From Clostridium sp. 12(A) (GTDB lineage Bacteria > Bacillota > Clostridia > Lachnospirales > Lachnospiraceae): 64,000 nt of DNA. The position numbers and the translations under genes were made by a program. This document shows positions 46,573-56,153 of the stretch, one piece after another. Below the pieces are notes generated by a model. It did no database searches, was not told the DNA's origin, and was given only the letters and a program-made list of their open reading frames with translations. The stretch covers positions 1 through 64,000 of the forward strand of contig JAGI01000001.1 in assembly GCA_000526575.1 (NCBI GenBank), given 5' to 3'. Each line of letters begins with the position of its first letter. Positions within the stretch are counted from its first letter, which is position 1.

Positions 46573-49161
46573 ATGAACATTAATAAATTCACACAAAAAT
46601 CCATGGAAGCGGTACAAAGCTGCGAGAAGCTTGCCTACGAATATGGAAACCAGCAAATCGAGCAGGAGCATTTGCTCTACAGCCTTCTTACCATTGAAGA
46701 CAGCCTGATCTTAAAGCTTATTACGAAAATGAACATACAAAAAGAACAGTTTTTAAATGAGACGGTTCAAGCGATTCAAAAGCTTCCTAAAGTTAGCGGA
46801 GGTCAGCTCTATATCAGCAATGATTTAAATAAGGTTTTAATCAGTGCTGAGGATGAGGCAAAGGGAATGGGAGATGAATATGTTTCAGTCGAGCATTTAT
46901 TCCTTGCCATTTTAAAGCAGCCATCAAGAGCGGTGAAAGAGCTGTTAAGAAGCTACGCAATTACTAGGGAAAGCTTTTTACAGGCGCTTTCCACTGTCAG
47001 GGGAAACCAGCGGGTGGTGAGTGATAATCCCGAATCCACCTATGATACCCTTAATAAATATGGGTATGACATGGTAGAGCGGGCAAGGGATCAGAAACTG
47101 GATCCTGTCATTGGCAGGGACAGCGAGATTCGAAATGTAGTCCGTATTTTATCAAGAAAGACAAAAAACAATCCGGTTCTGATTGGTGAGCCTGGAGTTG
47201 GTAAGACTGCAGTGGTAGAGGGACTTGCCCAGAGAATTGTCCGGGGTGATGTACCGGAAGGCTTAAAGGATAAAAAACTGTTTGCACTGGATATGGGTGC
47301 TTTGCTTGCAGGTGCTAAATACAGAGGCGAATTTGAGGAGCGTCTAAAGGCTGTACTTGACGAAGTGAAAAAGAGCGATGGGCAGATTGTTCTTTTTATT
47401 GATGAGCTTCACACCATTGTGGGAGCCGGTAAAACAGAAGGTTCTATGGATGCAGGAAACATGTTAAAGCCAATGCTGGCCAGAGGAGAGCTGCATTGTA
47501 TTGGAGCTACGACCCTTGATGAGTACCGTCAGTACGTGGAAAAGGATCCGGCTCTGGAGCGGCGGTTCCAGCCGGTCATGGTAGATGAGCCTACGGTCGA
47601 GGATACCATTTCTATTTTAAGAGGGTTAAAAGAAAGGTATGAGGTCTACCATGGGGTGAAGATCACAGACTCTGCCCTTGTTTCAGCTGCTACCTTATCT
47701 GACCGGTATATCAGTGAGCGGTTTTTGCCGGATAAAGCCATTGATCTGGTGGATGAAGCCTGTGCCATGATTAAGACAGAGCTTGATTCCATGCCAGCAG
47801 AGCTTGATCAGTTATCCAGAAGAATCATGCAGATGGAAATCGAGGAGGCAGCTCTCAAAAAAGAAACCGATCGATTAAGCCAGGACCGCTTATCTGAGCT
47901 TCAGAAAGAACTTGCTGAACTTCATGATGAATTTGCATCTCAGAAGGCTCAGTGGGAAAATGAAAAAGCTTCCGTAGACCGTTTATCCTCATTAAGGGAA
48001 GAAATTGAAAGCTTAAACCGTGAGATTCAGGATGCCCAGCAAAAATATGATCTAAACCGGGCTGCAGAGCTTCAGTATGGAAAGCTTCCACAGCTTCAAA
48101 AAGCTTTGGAAGAGGAGGAAGAGCGGGTAAAAAATCAGGACCTCAGTCTTGTTCATGAAAATGTGACAGAAGAAGAGATTTCAAGAATCGTATCCAAATG
48201 GACTGGGATTCCAGTATCCAGGCTGACGGAAAGTGAGAGAAACAAGACGCTTCATCTGGATAACGAGCTTCATAAACGTGTCATCGGCCAGGAAGAGGCA
48301 GTAATTAAAGTGACGGAGGCAATCATCCGTTCCAAAGCTGGAATTAAAGATCCCACAAAGCCCATTGGTTCCTTCCTGTTTTTGGGACCTACGGGAGTTG
48401 GTAAGACAGAGCTTGCAAAGGCATTGGCTGAGAGCTTATTTGATGATGAAAACAACATTGTCAGAATTGATATGAGCGAATATATGGAAAAGCATTCCGT
48501 ATCCCGTTTGATTGGAGCTCCTCCTGGATATGTAGGCTATGATGAGGGAGGCCAGCTGACGGAAGCTGTGCGCAGAAAACCTTACTCTGTGGTATTGTTT
48601 GATGAGGTGGAAAAGGCTCACCCCGATGTATTCAATGTACTTTTACAGGTATTAGACGATGGTCGTATCACAGATTCCACAGGAAAGACGGTAGACTTTA
48701 AGAACACCATTATCATCATGACTTCCAATATCGGATCCCAGTATCTCCTTTCCGGAATTGATGAAAATGGAGAAATCATGGGAAATGCAGAAGCAATGGT
48801 AATGAATGATCTAAGAAGTCATTTCCGCCCGGAGTTCTTAAACCGTCTGGATGAGATCATTCTGTTTAAGCCTTTGAGCAAGGAAGATATTACCGGAATC
48901 ATTGATCTGCTCATGATGGATTTAAATAAACGGTTACAGGATCGTGAACTAAAAATTGAACTTACAGATTCTGCAAAAGATATCGTAGTCGATCAGGGGT
49001 ATGACCCAGCATACGGAGCCCGTCCATTAAAACGGTATCTCCAAAAACACGTGGAGACACTGGCAGCTAAAATAATTCTTGGTGACGAGATAAAAGCGGG
49101 TGATCTCATCGTAGTTGACGCCTCTGAGGATGGCAGCAAACTAATTGCTTACTTGGAATAG
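46573..49161 (+). CDS. clpB: ATP-dependent disaggregase ClpB
   Basis: An 862-residue Hsp100 protein that, with DnaK, pulls apart protein aggregates. It has the N-terminal double ClpN repeat (to about 145), first AAA+ domain with Walker A GEPGVGKT at 205-212 and Walker B FIDELH, a middle coiled coil (about 400-530, rich in Glu/Gln/Lys) that separates ClpB from ClpC, then the second AAA+ with Walker A GPTGVGKT starting at 605 and the C-terminal cap. No ClpP-docking IGF-type loop was noticed. The start at 46,573 is chosen because AGAGGAGGAAG precedes it; the frame is open further upstream but that part overlaps the promoter. Confidence 0.97.
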   Translation: MNINKFTQKSMEAVQSCEKLAYEYGNQQIEQEHLLYSLLTIEDSLILKLITKMNIQKEQFLNETVQAIQKLPKVSGGQLYISNDLNKVLISAEDEAKGMGDEYVSVEHLFLAILKQPSRAVKELLRSYAITRESFLQALSTVRGNQRVVSDNPESTYDTLNKYGYDMVERARDQKLDPVIGRDSEIRNVVRILSRKTKNNPVLIGEPGVGKTAVVEGLAQRIVRGDVPEGLKDKKLFALDMGALLAGAKYRGEFEERLKAVLDEVKKSDGQIVLFIDELHTIVGAGKTEGSMDAGNMLKPMLARGELHCIGATTLDEYRQYVEKDPALERRFQPVMVDEPTVEDTISILRGLKERYEVYHGVKITDSALVSAATLSDRYISERFLPDKAIDLVDEACAMIKTELDSMPAELDQLSRRIMQMEIEEAALKKETDRLSQDRLSELQKELAELHDEFASQKAQWENEKASVDRLSSLREEIESLNREIQDAQQKYDLNRAAELQYGKLPQLQKALEEEEERVKNQDLSLVHENVTEEEISRIVSKWTGIPVSRLTESERNKTLHLDNELHKRVIGQEEAVIKVTEAIIRSKAGIKDPTKPIGSFLFLGPTGVGKTELAKALAESLFDDENNIVRIDMSEYMEKHSVSRLIGAPPGYVGYDEGGQLTEAVRRKPYSVVLFDEVEKAHPDVFNVLLQVLDDGRITDSTGKTVDFKNTIIIMTSNIGSQYLLSGIDENGEIMGNAEAMVMNDLRSHFRPEFLNRLDEIILFKPLSKEDITGIIDLLMMDLNKRLQDRELKIELTDSAKDIVVDQGYDPAYGARPLKRYLQKHVETLAAKIILGDEIKAGDLIVVDASEDGSKLIAYLE

Positions 49162-49181
49162 TCAAACACTTCCATAAAATC

Positions 49182-49229
49182 TTACCCCTATATAGGACCA
49201 ATAATTTTAAAAGTCCTGTATAGGGGTAA
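49182..49229. terminator. Hairpin terminator between convergent clpB and asparaginase genes
   Basis: TTACCCCTATATAGGAC pairs with GTCCTGTATAGGGGTAA over 17 bp (one wobble) around a 14-base loop. The T-tail is short on the forward side. It is well placed to stop clpB read-through and possibly also the leftward transcript. Confidence 0.7.
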
Positions 49230-49291
49230 TTTCATATCTATGTCCTTCATACCAAAACATGGGAAGGCGTGCGTGCGCATGTGTACCTCGT

Positions 49292-50296
49292 TTAAGATTT
49301 CCAAAGAATATCCCTGTTAACCGTCTGGTAAAACATTTCACGAATCTTCTTCTGGTCCTCTGTCTGTCCAAGAATCCACATAAGCTTAGTAACCGTTGCT
49401 TCCAGAGTCATATCATAAGCCTCTAAAAGCCCGAATTCCTTCTTTATAGAATGTCCCACCTCGTATACGGACATATTGCTGCCTTCATTGGTCACCTGGG
49501 TGGTCATGACAACTGTTTTCCCAAGAGAGATCCATTTTTCAATGGCATTATAAAAATCACCGGAATCATAGGAGGGAAGGCCGCCGACACCAAAGGATTC
49601 AATGATAACGGCATCATAATGCTCTGCCATATAATCAAGGACATGGGCGCCCATGGAAGGGATCAGCTTCATAAGAGCCACATTTGGATTCAAATCATGA
49701 AAAAAATGGAGCTTGCCGGAGTATGTTTTTTTATCATCAAGGTAAAATATAACATGGCCATCCTGTATGGTCGCAATATACGGAAAGTTGATGCTTGAGA
49801 AAGCATTATAGCTTTTGGTTCTCACCTTTTTGCCTCTGGTTCCGGCTATGGCTTTGCCGTCAAAAACAATGGTCACCCCGTGGGCTCTGTCATCGCTTGC
49901 AAAACGGAGGCTGTCGAAAAGGTTGGTGCGGGCGTCTGTATTTTCCATATCTATGGGCTTTTGTGCACCGGTAATCACAATGGGCTTTTGAGAATTTTGA
50001 ATCATGTAAGACAAAGCAGCCGCCGTATAAGCCATGGTGTCAGTGCCGTGGCAGATTACAAAACCGTCGTAGTCCTCGTAATGGCTTTCAATGGCTTTTG
50101 AGATAATAAGCCAGTGTTTGGGCTGCATATTGGTACTGTCGATATTTAAAATTTGCAGGCTGTCGGCCTGGCAGAATTCTTTGGCATCCGGAACGTATGA
50201 GAGCAGCTCATTGGAAGTTAAAAGGGGTTTTAGTCCGGAATCGCCTCGCTTACAGGCTATGGTTCCACCAGTGCCCAGCATTAGTATTTTTTTCAT
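49292..50296 (-). CDS. ansA: Type I (cytoplasmic) L-asparaginase
   Basis: A 334-residue enzyme read leftwards, hydrolysing asparagine to aspartate and ammonia. Both catalytic motifs are present: MLGTGGTIA (Thr12) and ICHGTDTMAY (Thr85, Asp86). PIVITGAQKP and the ARTNLFDSLRFA segment fit the family, as does the C-terminal TQVTNEGSNMSVYEVG. No signal peptide is present, which fits the cytoplasmic type. AGGAGG lies 9 bp before the ATG at 50,296; a longer frame from 50,362 has no ribosome site. The gene stands alone on the reverse strand between clpB and the DUF4250 gene. Confidence 0.93.
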   Translation of the reverse strand: MKKILMLGTGGTIACKRGDSGLKPLLTSNELLSYVPDAKEFCQADSLQILNIDSTNMQPKHWLIISKAIESHYEDYDGFVICHGTDTMAYTAAALSYMIQNSQKPIVITGAQKPIDMENTDARTNLFDSLRFASDDRAHGVTIVFDGKAIAGTRGKKVRTKSYNAFSSINFPYIATIQDGHVIFYLDDKKTYSGKLHFFHDLNPNVALMKLIPSMGAHVLDYMAEHYDAVIIESFGVGGLPSYDSGDFYNAIEKWISLGKTVVMTTQVTNEGSNMSVYEVGHSIKKEFGLLEAYDMTLEATVTKLMWILGQTEDQKKIREMFYQTVNRDILWKS

Positions 50297-50424
50297 TGAG
50301 ATTACCTCCTGCAAGATTCTGAACAAGATTGTAGCACTTCTTTTTCCATTCGTACAGGCCATTTATTGAAAAGTAAGGATAACTATGCTAAAATCATATA
50401 TAATTAAGAGGCAGGAGAAAATTC

Positions 50425-50604
50425 ATGACTAATATACCAAAGGACCCGGTTATCTTATTAAGCTATATGAACACTCAGTTAAGAGACTTTTATCCCTCGT
50501 TAAAGGATTGCTGTCAGAGTCTTGGAATTAAGGAAGAGGATATTATTCATACTTTAAGTTCCATAGATTATCATTATAATAGAGAGAAAAATCAATTTAT
50601 ATAA
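50425..50604 (+). CDS. DUF4250 family small protein
   Basis: A 59-residue protein beginning MTNIPKDPVILLSYMNTQLRD, which is the DUF4250 signature; the rest (CCQSLGIKEEDIIHTLSSIDYHY) is helical and close to the family's usual length. AGGCAGGAG lies before the ATG. Function is unknown; the family is common in Lachnospiraceae and relatives. It is a single-gene unit with its own terminator. Confidence 0.88.
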   Translation: MTNIPKDPVILLSYMNTQLRDFYPSLKDCCQSLGIKEEDIIHTLSSIDYHYNREKNQFI

Positions 50605-50635
50605 ACTGGGATTTTTCCCGTAAGGGAAAAGCTTT

Positions 50636-50664
50636 GGGTCGTCGCTGATGCGGTGGCCCTTTTT
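50636..50664 (+). terminator. Rho-independent terminator after the DUF4250 gene
   Basis: GGGTCGTCGC pairs with GCGGTGGCCC (three wobbles) around TGAT and is followed by TTTTT. A second small stem, TTTTCCC-GTAA-GGGAAAA, sits just upstream. Confidence 0.8.
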
Positions 50665-50695
50665 GGAAAAAACCATTTAGACAGGAGGGATTTTC

Positions 50696-52207
50696 ATGCA
50701 GACCATAGGAATGCAGGCAGTGGAAGTGTGGAAGTGGATGATGACGCATTTAATCTATATTAATCTGGTTCTTTCCATCATTATTGTCTTTTTTCAGCGC
50801 AGAGACCCAAAGGCCGTCTGGACGTGGCTTCTTGCCCTTTATTTTATTCCCGTATTTGGAATCCTTTTTTATCTTCTTTTGGGCCAGGATATGCGAAAGA
50901 ATAAGATGTTCCGTGTAAAAGAGATCGAGGACCGGATGCGGTATTCCATAAAGAACCAGGAAGAATTTTTAAGAAACAATGATATGAGTCTGGTAACCTC
51001 CTTATCCCGTGATTATTCGGATTTGGTGTATTATAATTTAGAAACCTCTGGTTCCGTTCTTACCGTGGACAATGAGGTCACTATATTTACAGACGGAGAA
51101 GAAAAATTCAGTGATTTAAGAATGGAGCTTTCCCAGGCCACCCAATTTATTCATCTCCAATATTATATCATAAAGGATGACGAGGTGTTTGATTCCATCA
51201 TTCCCATTCTCATTGAACGGGCACAGGCAGGGGTTGAGGTTCGAATCCTCTGCGACGGAATGGGCGGTCGTTTTATGGGAAAATCCAAGTGGAAAATCCT
51301 TAAGGATAATGGCGTTAAGGTGGGAATCTTTTTCCCTCCTATTATGGGACGTTTGCAGCTTCGGGTCAACTATAGAAATCATAGGAAAATCGTAATTATA
51401 GATAACAGAGTTGGCTACGTGGGAGGCTTTAACATCGGACGGGAGTATATTTCCAAAGACTCTAAATTTGGTTATTGGCGGGATACTCATTTGAAGTTAA
51501 GCGGCGGTTCTGTGTTAAGCCTTCAGATTCGGTTTGCTCTGGACTGGAATTATGCAGCAGGGGAAAATCTGTTTAAGCACATGAGATATTTTTGTGAAAG
51601 TGATGACGGTAACTGCTTAGAATGTCTTGGTGTGGTTGATTTAAGCAGGGAAAAGAAAAAGCTTGGAATTCAGATCATAGCCAGTGGCCCTGATGCAGGA
51701 AACAGACAGATCAGGGATAATTATATCCGGTTGTTTTCAAAGGCAAAGGACCATATCTATATTCAGACTCCCTACTTTGTTCCCGATGATGCAGTACTTT
51801 CTGCTCTGATTATTGCAGCCAGATCTGGGGTTGATGTAAGACTTATGATACCCTGCAAACCAGACCATCCGTTTGTTTACTGGGCTTCTTATTCCTATGT
51901 AGGGGACCTCCTTTCGGCAGGAGCCAAATGCTATACCTATGAAAATGGTTTCCTTCATGCAAAAGGGGTGATGACCGATGGAAAGGTCAGTTCCTTTGGA
52001 ACGGCTAATATGGATATCAGAAGCTTTGAGCTTAATTTTGAAGTCAATGCAGTCATTTATGATGAAGAGACATCGAAGAAGCTTGAAGCACTGTTTATAG
52101 AAGATCTTAAGGTGTGCAAGGAAATCACAAGAGAAAGCTATGGAGAAAGAAGTATCTTTATCCGGATTAAGGAACAGGGCAGCAGACTTTTGTCTCCTCT
52201 TTTATAG
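50696..52207 (+). CDS. cls: Cardiolipin synthase (phospholipase D family)
   Basis: A 503-residue membrane enzyme that joins two phosphatidylglycerols into cardiolipin. Two N-terminal membrane segments (YINLVLSIIIVFF and WTWLLALYFIPVFGILFYLLLG) are followed by two PLD motifs: HxK at His229 (HRKIVIIDNRVGYVGGFN) and His421 (HAKGVMTDGKVSSFGTANMD). Length and layout match bacterial Cls. A clear AGGAGGG precedes the ATG. It heads a lipid-related group with the CmpB-type membrane protein and plsC. Confidence 0.93.
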   Translation: MQTIGMQAVEVWKWMMTHLIYINLVLSIIIVFFQRRDPKAVWTWLLALYFIPVFGILFYLLLGQDMRKNKMFRVKEIEDRMRYSIKNQEEFLRNNDMSLVTSLSRDYSDLVYYNLETSGSVLTVDNEVTIFTDGEEKFSDLRMELSQATQFIHLQYYIIKDDEVFDSIIPILIERAQAGVEVRILCDGMGGRFMGKSKWKILKDNGVKVGIFFPPIMGRLQLRVNYRNHRKIVIIDNRVGYVGGFNIGREYISKDSKFGYWRDTHLKLSGGSVLSLQIRFALDWNYAAGENLFKHMRYFCESDDGNCLECLGVVDLSREKKKLGIQIIASGPDAGNRQIRDNYIRLFSKAKDHIYIQTPYFVPDDAVLSALIIAARSGVDVRLMIPCKPDHPFVYWASYSYVGDLLSAGAKCYTYENGFLHAKGVMTDGKVSSFGTANMDIRSFELNFEVNAVIYDEETSKKLEALFIEDLKVCKEITRESYGERSIFIRIKEQGSRLLSPLL

Positions 52208-52251
52208 AATTCATTTTTCGCCGAACATAATTTTAAAAGATCCGGCGCATA

Positions 52252-52728
52252 ATGAAGATTATGAAGACACTAACAAAAATCGATATTAAACAATTACCCA
52301 TCAACTTCTGCAAATGCGGAGTGACAGGCTGGTGCCTGGAGGTTATTTTTACCTCGACGGAATCTATATTACGCCATGACTGGCGGCTCATGGGACAGAC
52401 CTCTCTGTTAATGTTCCCAATTTACGGCTTAGGAGCACTCCTTGGTCCCATTGGAGGCATCATTGACCAGTGGGTGAGCCCGGGGCAGGGGCAGAGACTA
52501 TCTGCAAAGCCCGCAGATCTGGCGATCCGGCATGGATTCCTTTATATGGTTCTTATTTTTGTGGCGGAATATATCGCAGGGACATTTTTAAGGAGCACCG
52601 GAATGTGTCCATGGGATTATACAGGACGAAGCACCAATATTGATGGACTGATCCGCCTGGATTTTGCACCGCTGTGGTTTTTCACAGGACTGTTGTTTGA
52701 ACAAATCACAAAAAAGAGAGGGAGGTAG
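52252..52728 (+). CDS. CmpB-like membrane protein (putative ABC transporter permease family)
   Basis: A 158-residue membrane protein with about three to four hydrophobic segments. The motif TGWCLEVIFTS and, later, GTFLRSTGMCPWDYTGRSTNIDGLIRLDFAPLW are hallmarks of the family annotated as 'putative ABC transporter permease' (CmpB-like). That name is historical, no ATPase partner is nearby, and the real function is unknown. No good ribosome site precedes 52,252. It lies between cls and plsC. Confidence 0.75.
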   Translation: MKIMKTLTKIDIKQLPINFCKCGVTGWCLEVIFTSTESILRHDWRLMGQTSLLMFPIYGLGALLGPIGGIIDQWVSPGQGQRLSAKPADLAIRHGFLYMVLIFVAEYIAGTFLRSTGMCPWDYTGRSTNIDGLIRLDFAPLWFFTGLLFEQITKKRGR

Positions 52729-52782
52729 TATTGTAATTAAAGTCACCATTTTATATAATAGATGAAATGGAGGACGAGATCT

Positions 52783-53550
52783 ATGATACGTTTTATTTTA
52801 GTAGCAGCAACAGTCATATTATTTTTGATTTTCAGTATTCCGGTAATCATTTATGAATGGATAACAGGAAAGAAGAATCCCCGCCAAAGAGATGAGCAGA
52901 GTATTGCAGTGGTGCGGGGAGTTTTTAAAGCACTTCTCTTTATGGCAGGTGTGAAGGTTACTGTAAAAGGAAAAGAAAATATTCCAACGGACCGTGCCGT
53001 TCTCTATGTGGGAAATCACAGAAGTTATTTTGATATTCTGGTAGGCTATGTAACGGTTCCCGGCCTTATGGGTTTCGTAGCCAAAAAGGAGATGGAAAAA
53101 ATACCCCTCCTTTCCACCTGGATGAAATATGTGAACTGCTTATTTCTTGACCGGAAGAATGTAAAAGAAGGCTTAAAAACCATTCTTACAGGAATCGAAC
53201 AAGTGAAACATGGTGTATCGGTATGGATTTTCCCCGAAGGAACCAGAAACAAAAATGAAGATCCCACGGAGCTTCTATCCTTTAAGGAAGGAAGTCTTAA
53301 AATAGCAGAGAAAAGCGGCTGTCCAGTGATCCCCGTAGCAATGACCGGAACTGCGGAGGTCTTTGAACAGCACCTTCCTTTTATCCGGCCGTCTAAGGTG
53401 ACCATTACCTTTGGTGAGCCCATCTACTTAAAGGAACTGGAGCCGGAGCTTCGTAAGTTCCCGGGAGCCTATGCCGAAAAGCGGATTAAGGATATGATCA
53501 GGGAAGAATTGGGACAAGAGAGCAGCCAGGAATCATCATACAACGGATAA
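52783..53550 (+). CDS. plsC: 1-acyl-sn-glycerol-3-phosphate acyltransferase
   Basis: A 255-residue membrane acyltransferase that adds the second acyl chain to make phosphatidic acid. Family motifs are visible: NHRSYFD at 78-84 (catalytic His and Asp), FLDRKN in block II, FPEGTRN at 149-155 and VIPVAMTG in block IV. A hydrophobic N-terminal helix (about 3-24) anchors it. The ATG at 52,783 follows TGGAGGA; the in-frame ATG at 52,762 does not. pheA follows after 16 bp. Confidence 0.93.
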   Translation: MIRFILVAATVILFLIFSIPVIIYEWITGKKNPRQRDEQSIAVVRGVFKALLFMAGVKVTVKGKENIPTDRAVLYVGNHRSYFDILVGYVTVPGLMGFVAKKEMEKIPLLSTWMKYVNCLFLDRKNVKEGLKTILTGIEQVKHGVSVWIFPEGTRNKNEDPTELLSFKEGSLKIAEKSGCPVIPVAMTGTAEVFEQHLPFIRPSKVTITFGEPIYLKELEPELRKFPGAYAEKRIKDMIREELGQESSQESSYNG

Positions 53551-53566
53551 AGGGAAAATAAGACCT

Positions 53567-54703
53567 ATGAAGAATTTAGACTTGCAGGAAATCAGAAAAC
53601 AGCTTGACGGAATTGACCAGGAGATGGTCGCCCTTTTTGAGAAGCGCATGGAGCTGTGCAGAGAAGTGGCAGAATTTAAGATCGGTACTGGAAAGCCGGT
53701 CTATGACGGAGTGCGGGAACAGCAGAAGATAGATTCAGTGACAGGAATGGTGGAAGGGGAGTTCTTAAAGCAGGCAGTCAGAGAACTTTTCACCCAGATG
53801 ATGACCATCAGCCGGAATTATCAGTATAAACAAATGGCTGAAAACGGGCTGCAAGCCAATCATTCTTTTCAGTCCGTAAAGAATTTAAGGTTAAACGAAG
53901 TACGAGTGGTATATCAGGGAGTGGAAGGTGCTTACAGCCATGGAGCTGCCTTAAATTACTTTGGTAATGGGGCCAGCCTGTATCATGTATCCACATGGGA
54001 AGATGCCATGAAAGAAGTGGAGCTTGGGAATGCTGATTATGCCGTACTTCCCATTGAGAATTCCTCTGCGGGTGCTGTGACGGATAATTACGATCTATTA
54101 ATGAAATACGAAAATTACATTGTGGCTGAAACCTTTTTGACCGTGAATCATGCGCTGTTAGGGTTACCAGGAGCGGAGGAAAAGGATATAAAGACTGTAT
54201 TTTCTCACCCTCAGGCATTGATGCAGTGCCAGGAGTTTCTTAATTCAAACCGTAACTGGAAACAGATCAGCGTTGAGAATACAGCGGTGGCGGCAAAGAA
54301 AGTCATTGAAGAAGGAGACCTTACCCAGACAGCCGTAGCCAGTGAGATCGCTGGAGAGCTTTATGGGCTTAAGGTATTAAGAACCCAGATAAATACCAAC
54401 AAAAATAATACCACCCGGTTTATCATTCTTTCCAGAGAAGCAGTATACCGGGAGGAGGCAGGAAAGATAAGTTTAAGCTTTGAGCTTCCACATAAGAGCG
54501 GTTCCCTCTATAATATTTTAAGTAACTTTATCTATAACGGAGTCAATATGTTCATGATTGAATCCAGACCAGTCCCGGGCAGAAACTGGGAGTATCGGTT
54601 CTTTGTAGATATTGAAGGGAATTTAAGCCATGCATCCATTCAGAATGCGTTAAAGGGCATTAGTGAGGAAGGGCGCAATGTAAGAATTTTAGGAAATTAT
54701 TAA
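53567..54703 (+). CDS. pheA: Bifunctional chorismate mutase / prephenate dehydratase
   Basis: A 378-residue enzyme for two steps of phenylalanine synthesis. Residues about 1-90 form an AroQ-type chorismate mutase (LQEIRKQLDGIDQEMVALFEKRMELCREVAEFK). Residues about 110-285 form the dehydratase (YQGVEGAYSHGAALNYFG, NSSAGAVTDNYDLL, and the catalytic-site TRFIIL near 283). Residues about 295-375 form an ACT domain with LPHKSGSLYNIL and ESRP, where Phe binds for feedback inhibition. It is closely spaced after plsC, but the functions are unrelated. No T-box or leader peptide was seen. Confidence 0.95.
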   Translation: MKNLDLQEIRKQLDGIDQEMVALFEKRMELCREVAEFKIGTGKPVYDGVREQQKIDSVTGMVEGEFLKQAVRELFTQMMTISRNYQYKQMAENGLQANHSFQSVKNLRLNEVRVVYQGVEGAYSHGAALNYFGNGASLYHVSTWEDAMKEVELGNADYAVLPIENSSAGAVTDNYDLLMKYENYIVAETFLTVNHALLGLPGAEEKDIKTVFSHPQALMQCQEFLNSNRNWKQISVENTAVAAKKVIEEGDLTQTAVASEIAGELYGLKVLRTQINTNKNNTTRFIILSREAVYREEAGKISLSFELPHKSGSLYNILSNFIYNGVNMFMIESRPVPGRNWEYRFFVDIEGNLSHASIQNALKGISEEGRNVRILGNY

Positions 54704-54713
54704 GTACATTATA

Positions 54714-54742
54714 AAGTTCGGTCTGATTCAGACCGGACTTAA
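54714..54742 (+). terminator. Hairpin after pheA
   Basis: AAGTTCGGTC pairs with GACCGGACTT (one wobble) around TGATTCA. There is no proper T-run after it, so termination may be partial or read-through into the DUF815 gene may occur. Confidence 0.5.
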
Positions 54743-54764
54743 ACTTTACATGAGGAGGAGATTT

Positions 54765-56066
54765 ATGAAATCCCAGGAACTGATCCTTTACCGCAATTTC
54801 GAATTTAGAGAACTTTTTGACCAGATTGCAGCACTCATTTCCAAATCAGGAGAGGAGTTTCAAAAAGCAATGCCGGATTCCTATGCCTGCGCCGGACGGC
54901 TGACCCAGATAGCTTCTGTTTATGGGTTTCATGGGAATCTTTGGCATTGCTTTTTAACATTATGCCTGGTAAGTCATGAAAACCCATACAGCACTGCCTG
55001 TGAGATTACCGGTCCAGTCAAAGGCACATTAAATGAATTGGCAGCTCATGATTTTTCCATCTTCCGGGAACTATTTCAGTATGATTTAAGCCTTTTGGAT
55101 GGAAGCTCTGGCTTAAGTATCTGGACAGCCTTAAAAAGCTATGAGGCACCGGATGAAGGGAATGGAGTTTATGACGGTGAGATCAGGGATCAGATTCTGT
55201 CATTGGCTAAAGTACTTTCAAGCACTTTAGATGTGCAGGAATTTAAGAATGCTGTTACTGAATTCTACCGTGGATTCGGAGTTGGAACGTTTGCCTTAAA
55301 TAAGGCATTTCGAATCGAAGACGAGGGAGGGGAGCTTAGAATCCTTCCCATTACCAATATAGAACCGGTACGCCTCTCTCACATCATTGGATATGAGCGC
55401 CAGAAGCAGAAGCTTGTGGAAAATACAGAAGCTTTTTTAGATGGAAAGGCGGCAAATAATGTCCTTTTATTTGGAGACAGCGGTACTGGTAAGTCCTCAA
55501 GCATCAAAGCCATTTTAAATGAATATTATGACAGAGGCCTTCGAATTATAGAAGTCTACAAACACCAGTTTCAGATGCTTTCAAAGCTACAGGAGCAGTT
55601 AAAGGACCGGAATTACAAGTTCATCATCTATATGGACGATTTATCCTTTGAGGATACGGAGCTGGAATATAAGTATCTAAAAGCAATCATAGAAGGAGGA
55701 CTTGGGATCAGGCCTGGCAATGTGCTGATTTATGCCACCTCCAACCGCCGCCATCTGATTCGGGAGAAGTTCAGCGATAAGAGACAACTGGATGATGAAT
55801 TACATAACAATGACACCGTCCAGGAAAAGCTTTCTTTGGTTGCCCGCTTTGGCGTTACCATCTATTATGGCTCTCCAGACAAAGCAGAATTTCTAAATAT
55901 CGTAAAGGAGCTGGCAGATCGTTATGAGTTGGATTTACAGCCGGAAGAGCTTTACGCCAAGGCAAATATATGGGAGCTTCAGCATGGAGGACTATCCGGA
56001 AGGACGGCCAGTCAGTTCATCACTCATATATTGGGGAAAAGGGAAGAAAGTGGAAGAAATTTGTAA
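54765..56066 (+). CDS. DUF815-family ATPase
   Basis: A 433-residue protein of the DUF815 AAA+ family. The N-terminal 200 residues are helical and unassigned. The ATPase domain starts at about 205 (LSHIIGYERQKQKL) with Walker A GDSGTGKSS at 237-245 and Walker B-like FIIYMDDLSFED, then IYATSNRRHLIREKFSD. Function is unknown across the family. The start at 54,765 follows GAGGAGGAG; the ATG at 54,750 is part of that ribosome site. It precedes ppx and ppk1 on the same strand. Confidence 0.9.
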   Translation: MKSQELILYRNFEFRELFDQIAALISKSGEEFQKAMPDSYACAGRLTQIASVYGFHGNLWHCFLTLCLVSHENPYSTACEITGPVKGTLNELAAHDFSIFRELFQYDLSLLDGSSGLSIWTALKSYEAPDEGNGVYDGEIRDQILSLAKVLSSTLDVQEFKNAVTEFYRGFGVGTFALNKAFRIEDEGGELRILPITNIEPVRLSHIIGYERQKQKLVENTEAFLDGKAANNVLLFGDSGTGKSSSIKAILNEYYDRGLRIIEVYKHQFQMLSKLQEQLKDRNYKFIIYMDDLSFEDTELEYKYLKAIIEGGLGIRPGNVLIYATSNRRHLIREKFSDKRQLDDELHNNDTVQEKLSLVARFGVTIYYGSPDKAEFLNIVKELADRYELDLQPEELYAKANIWELQHGGLSGRTASQFITHILGKREESGRNL

Positions 56067-56153
56067 GATTTTACCTGGATTTAACACAAAAATCATTGGG
56101 ATAGAGTAAAATAGGTGTAAACGCCCGCTACATGGGCGGTAAGGAGGACAAGT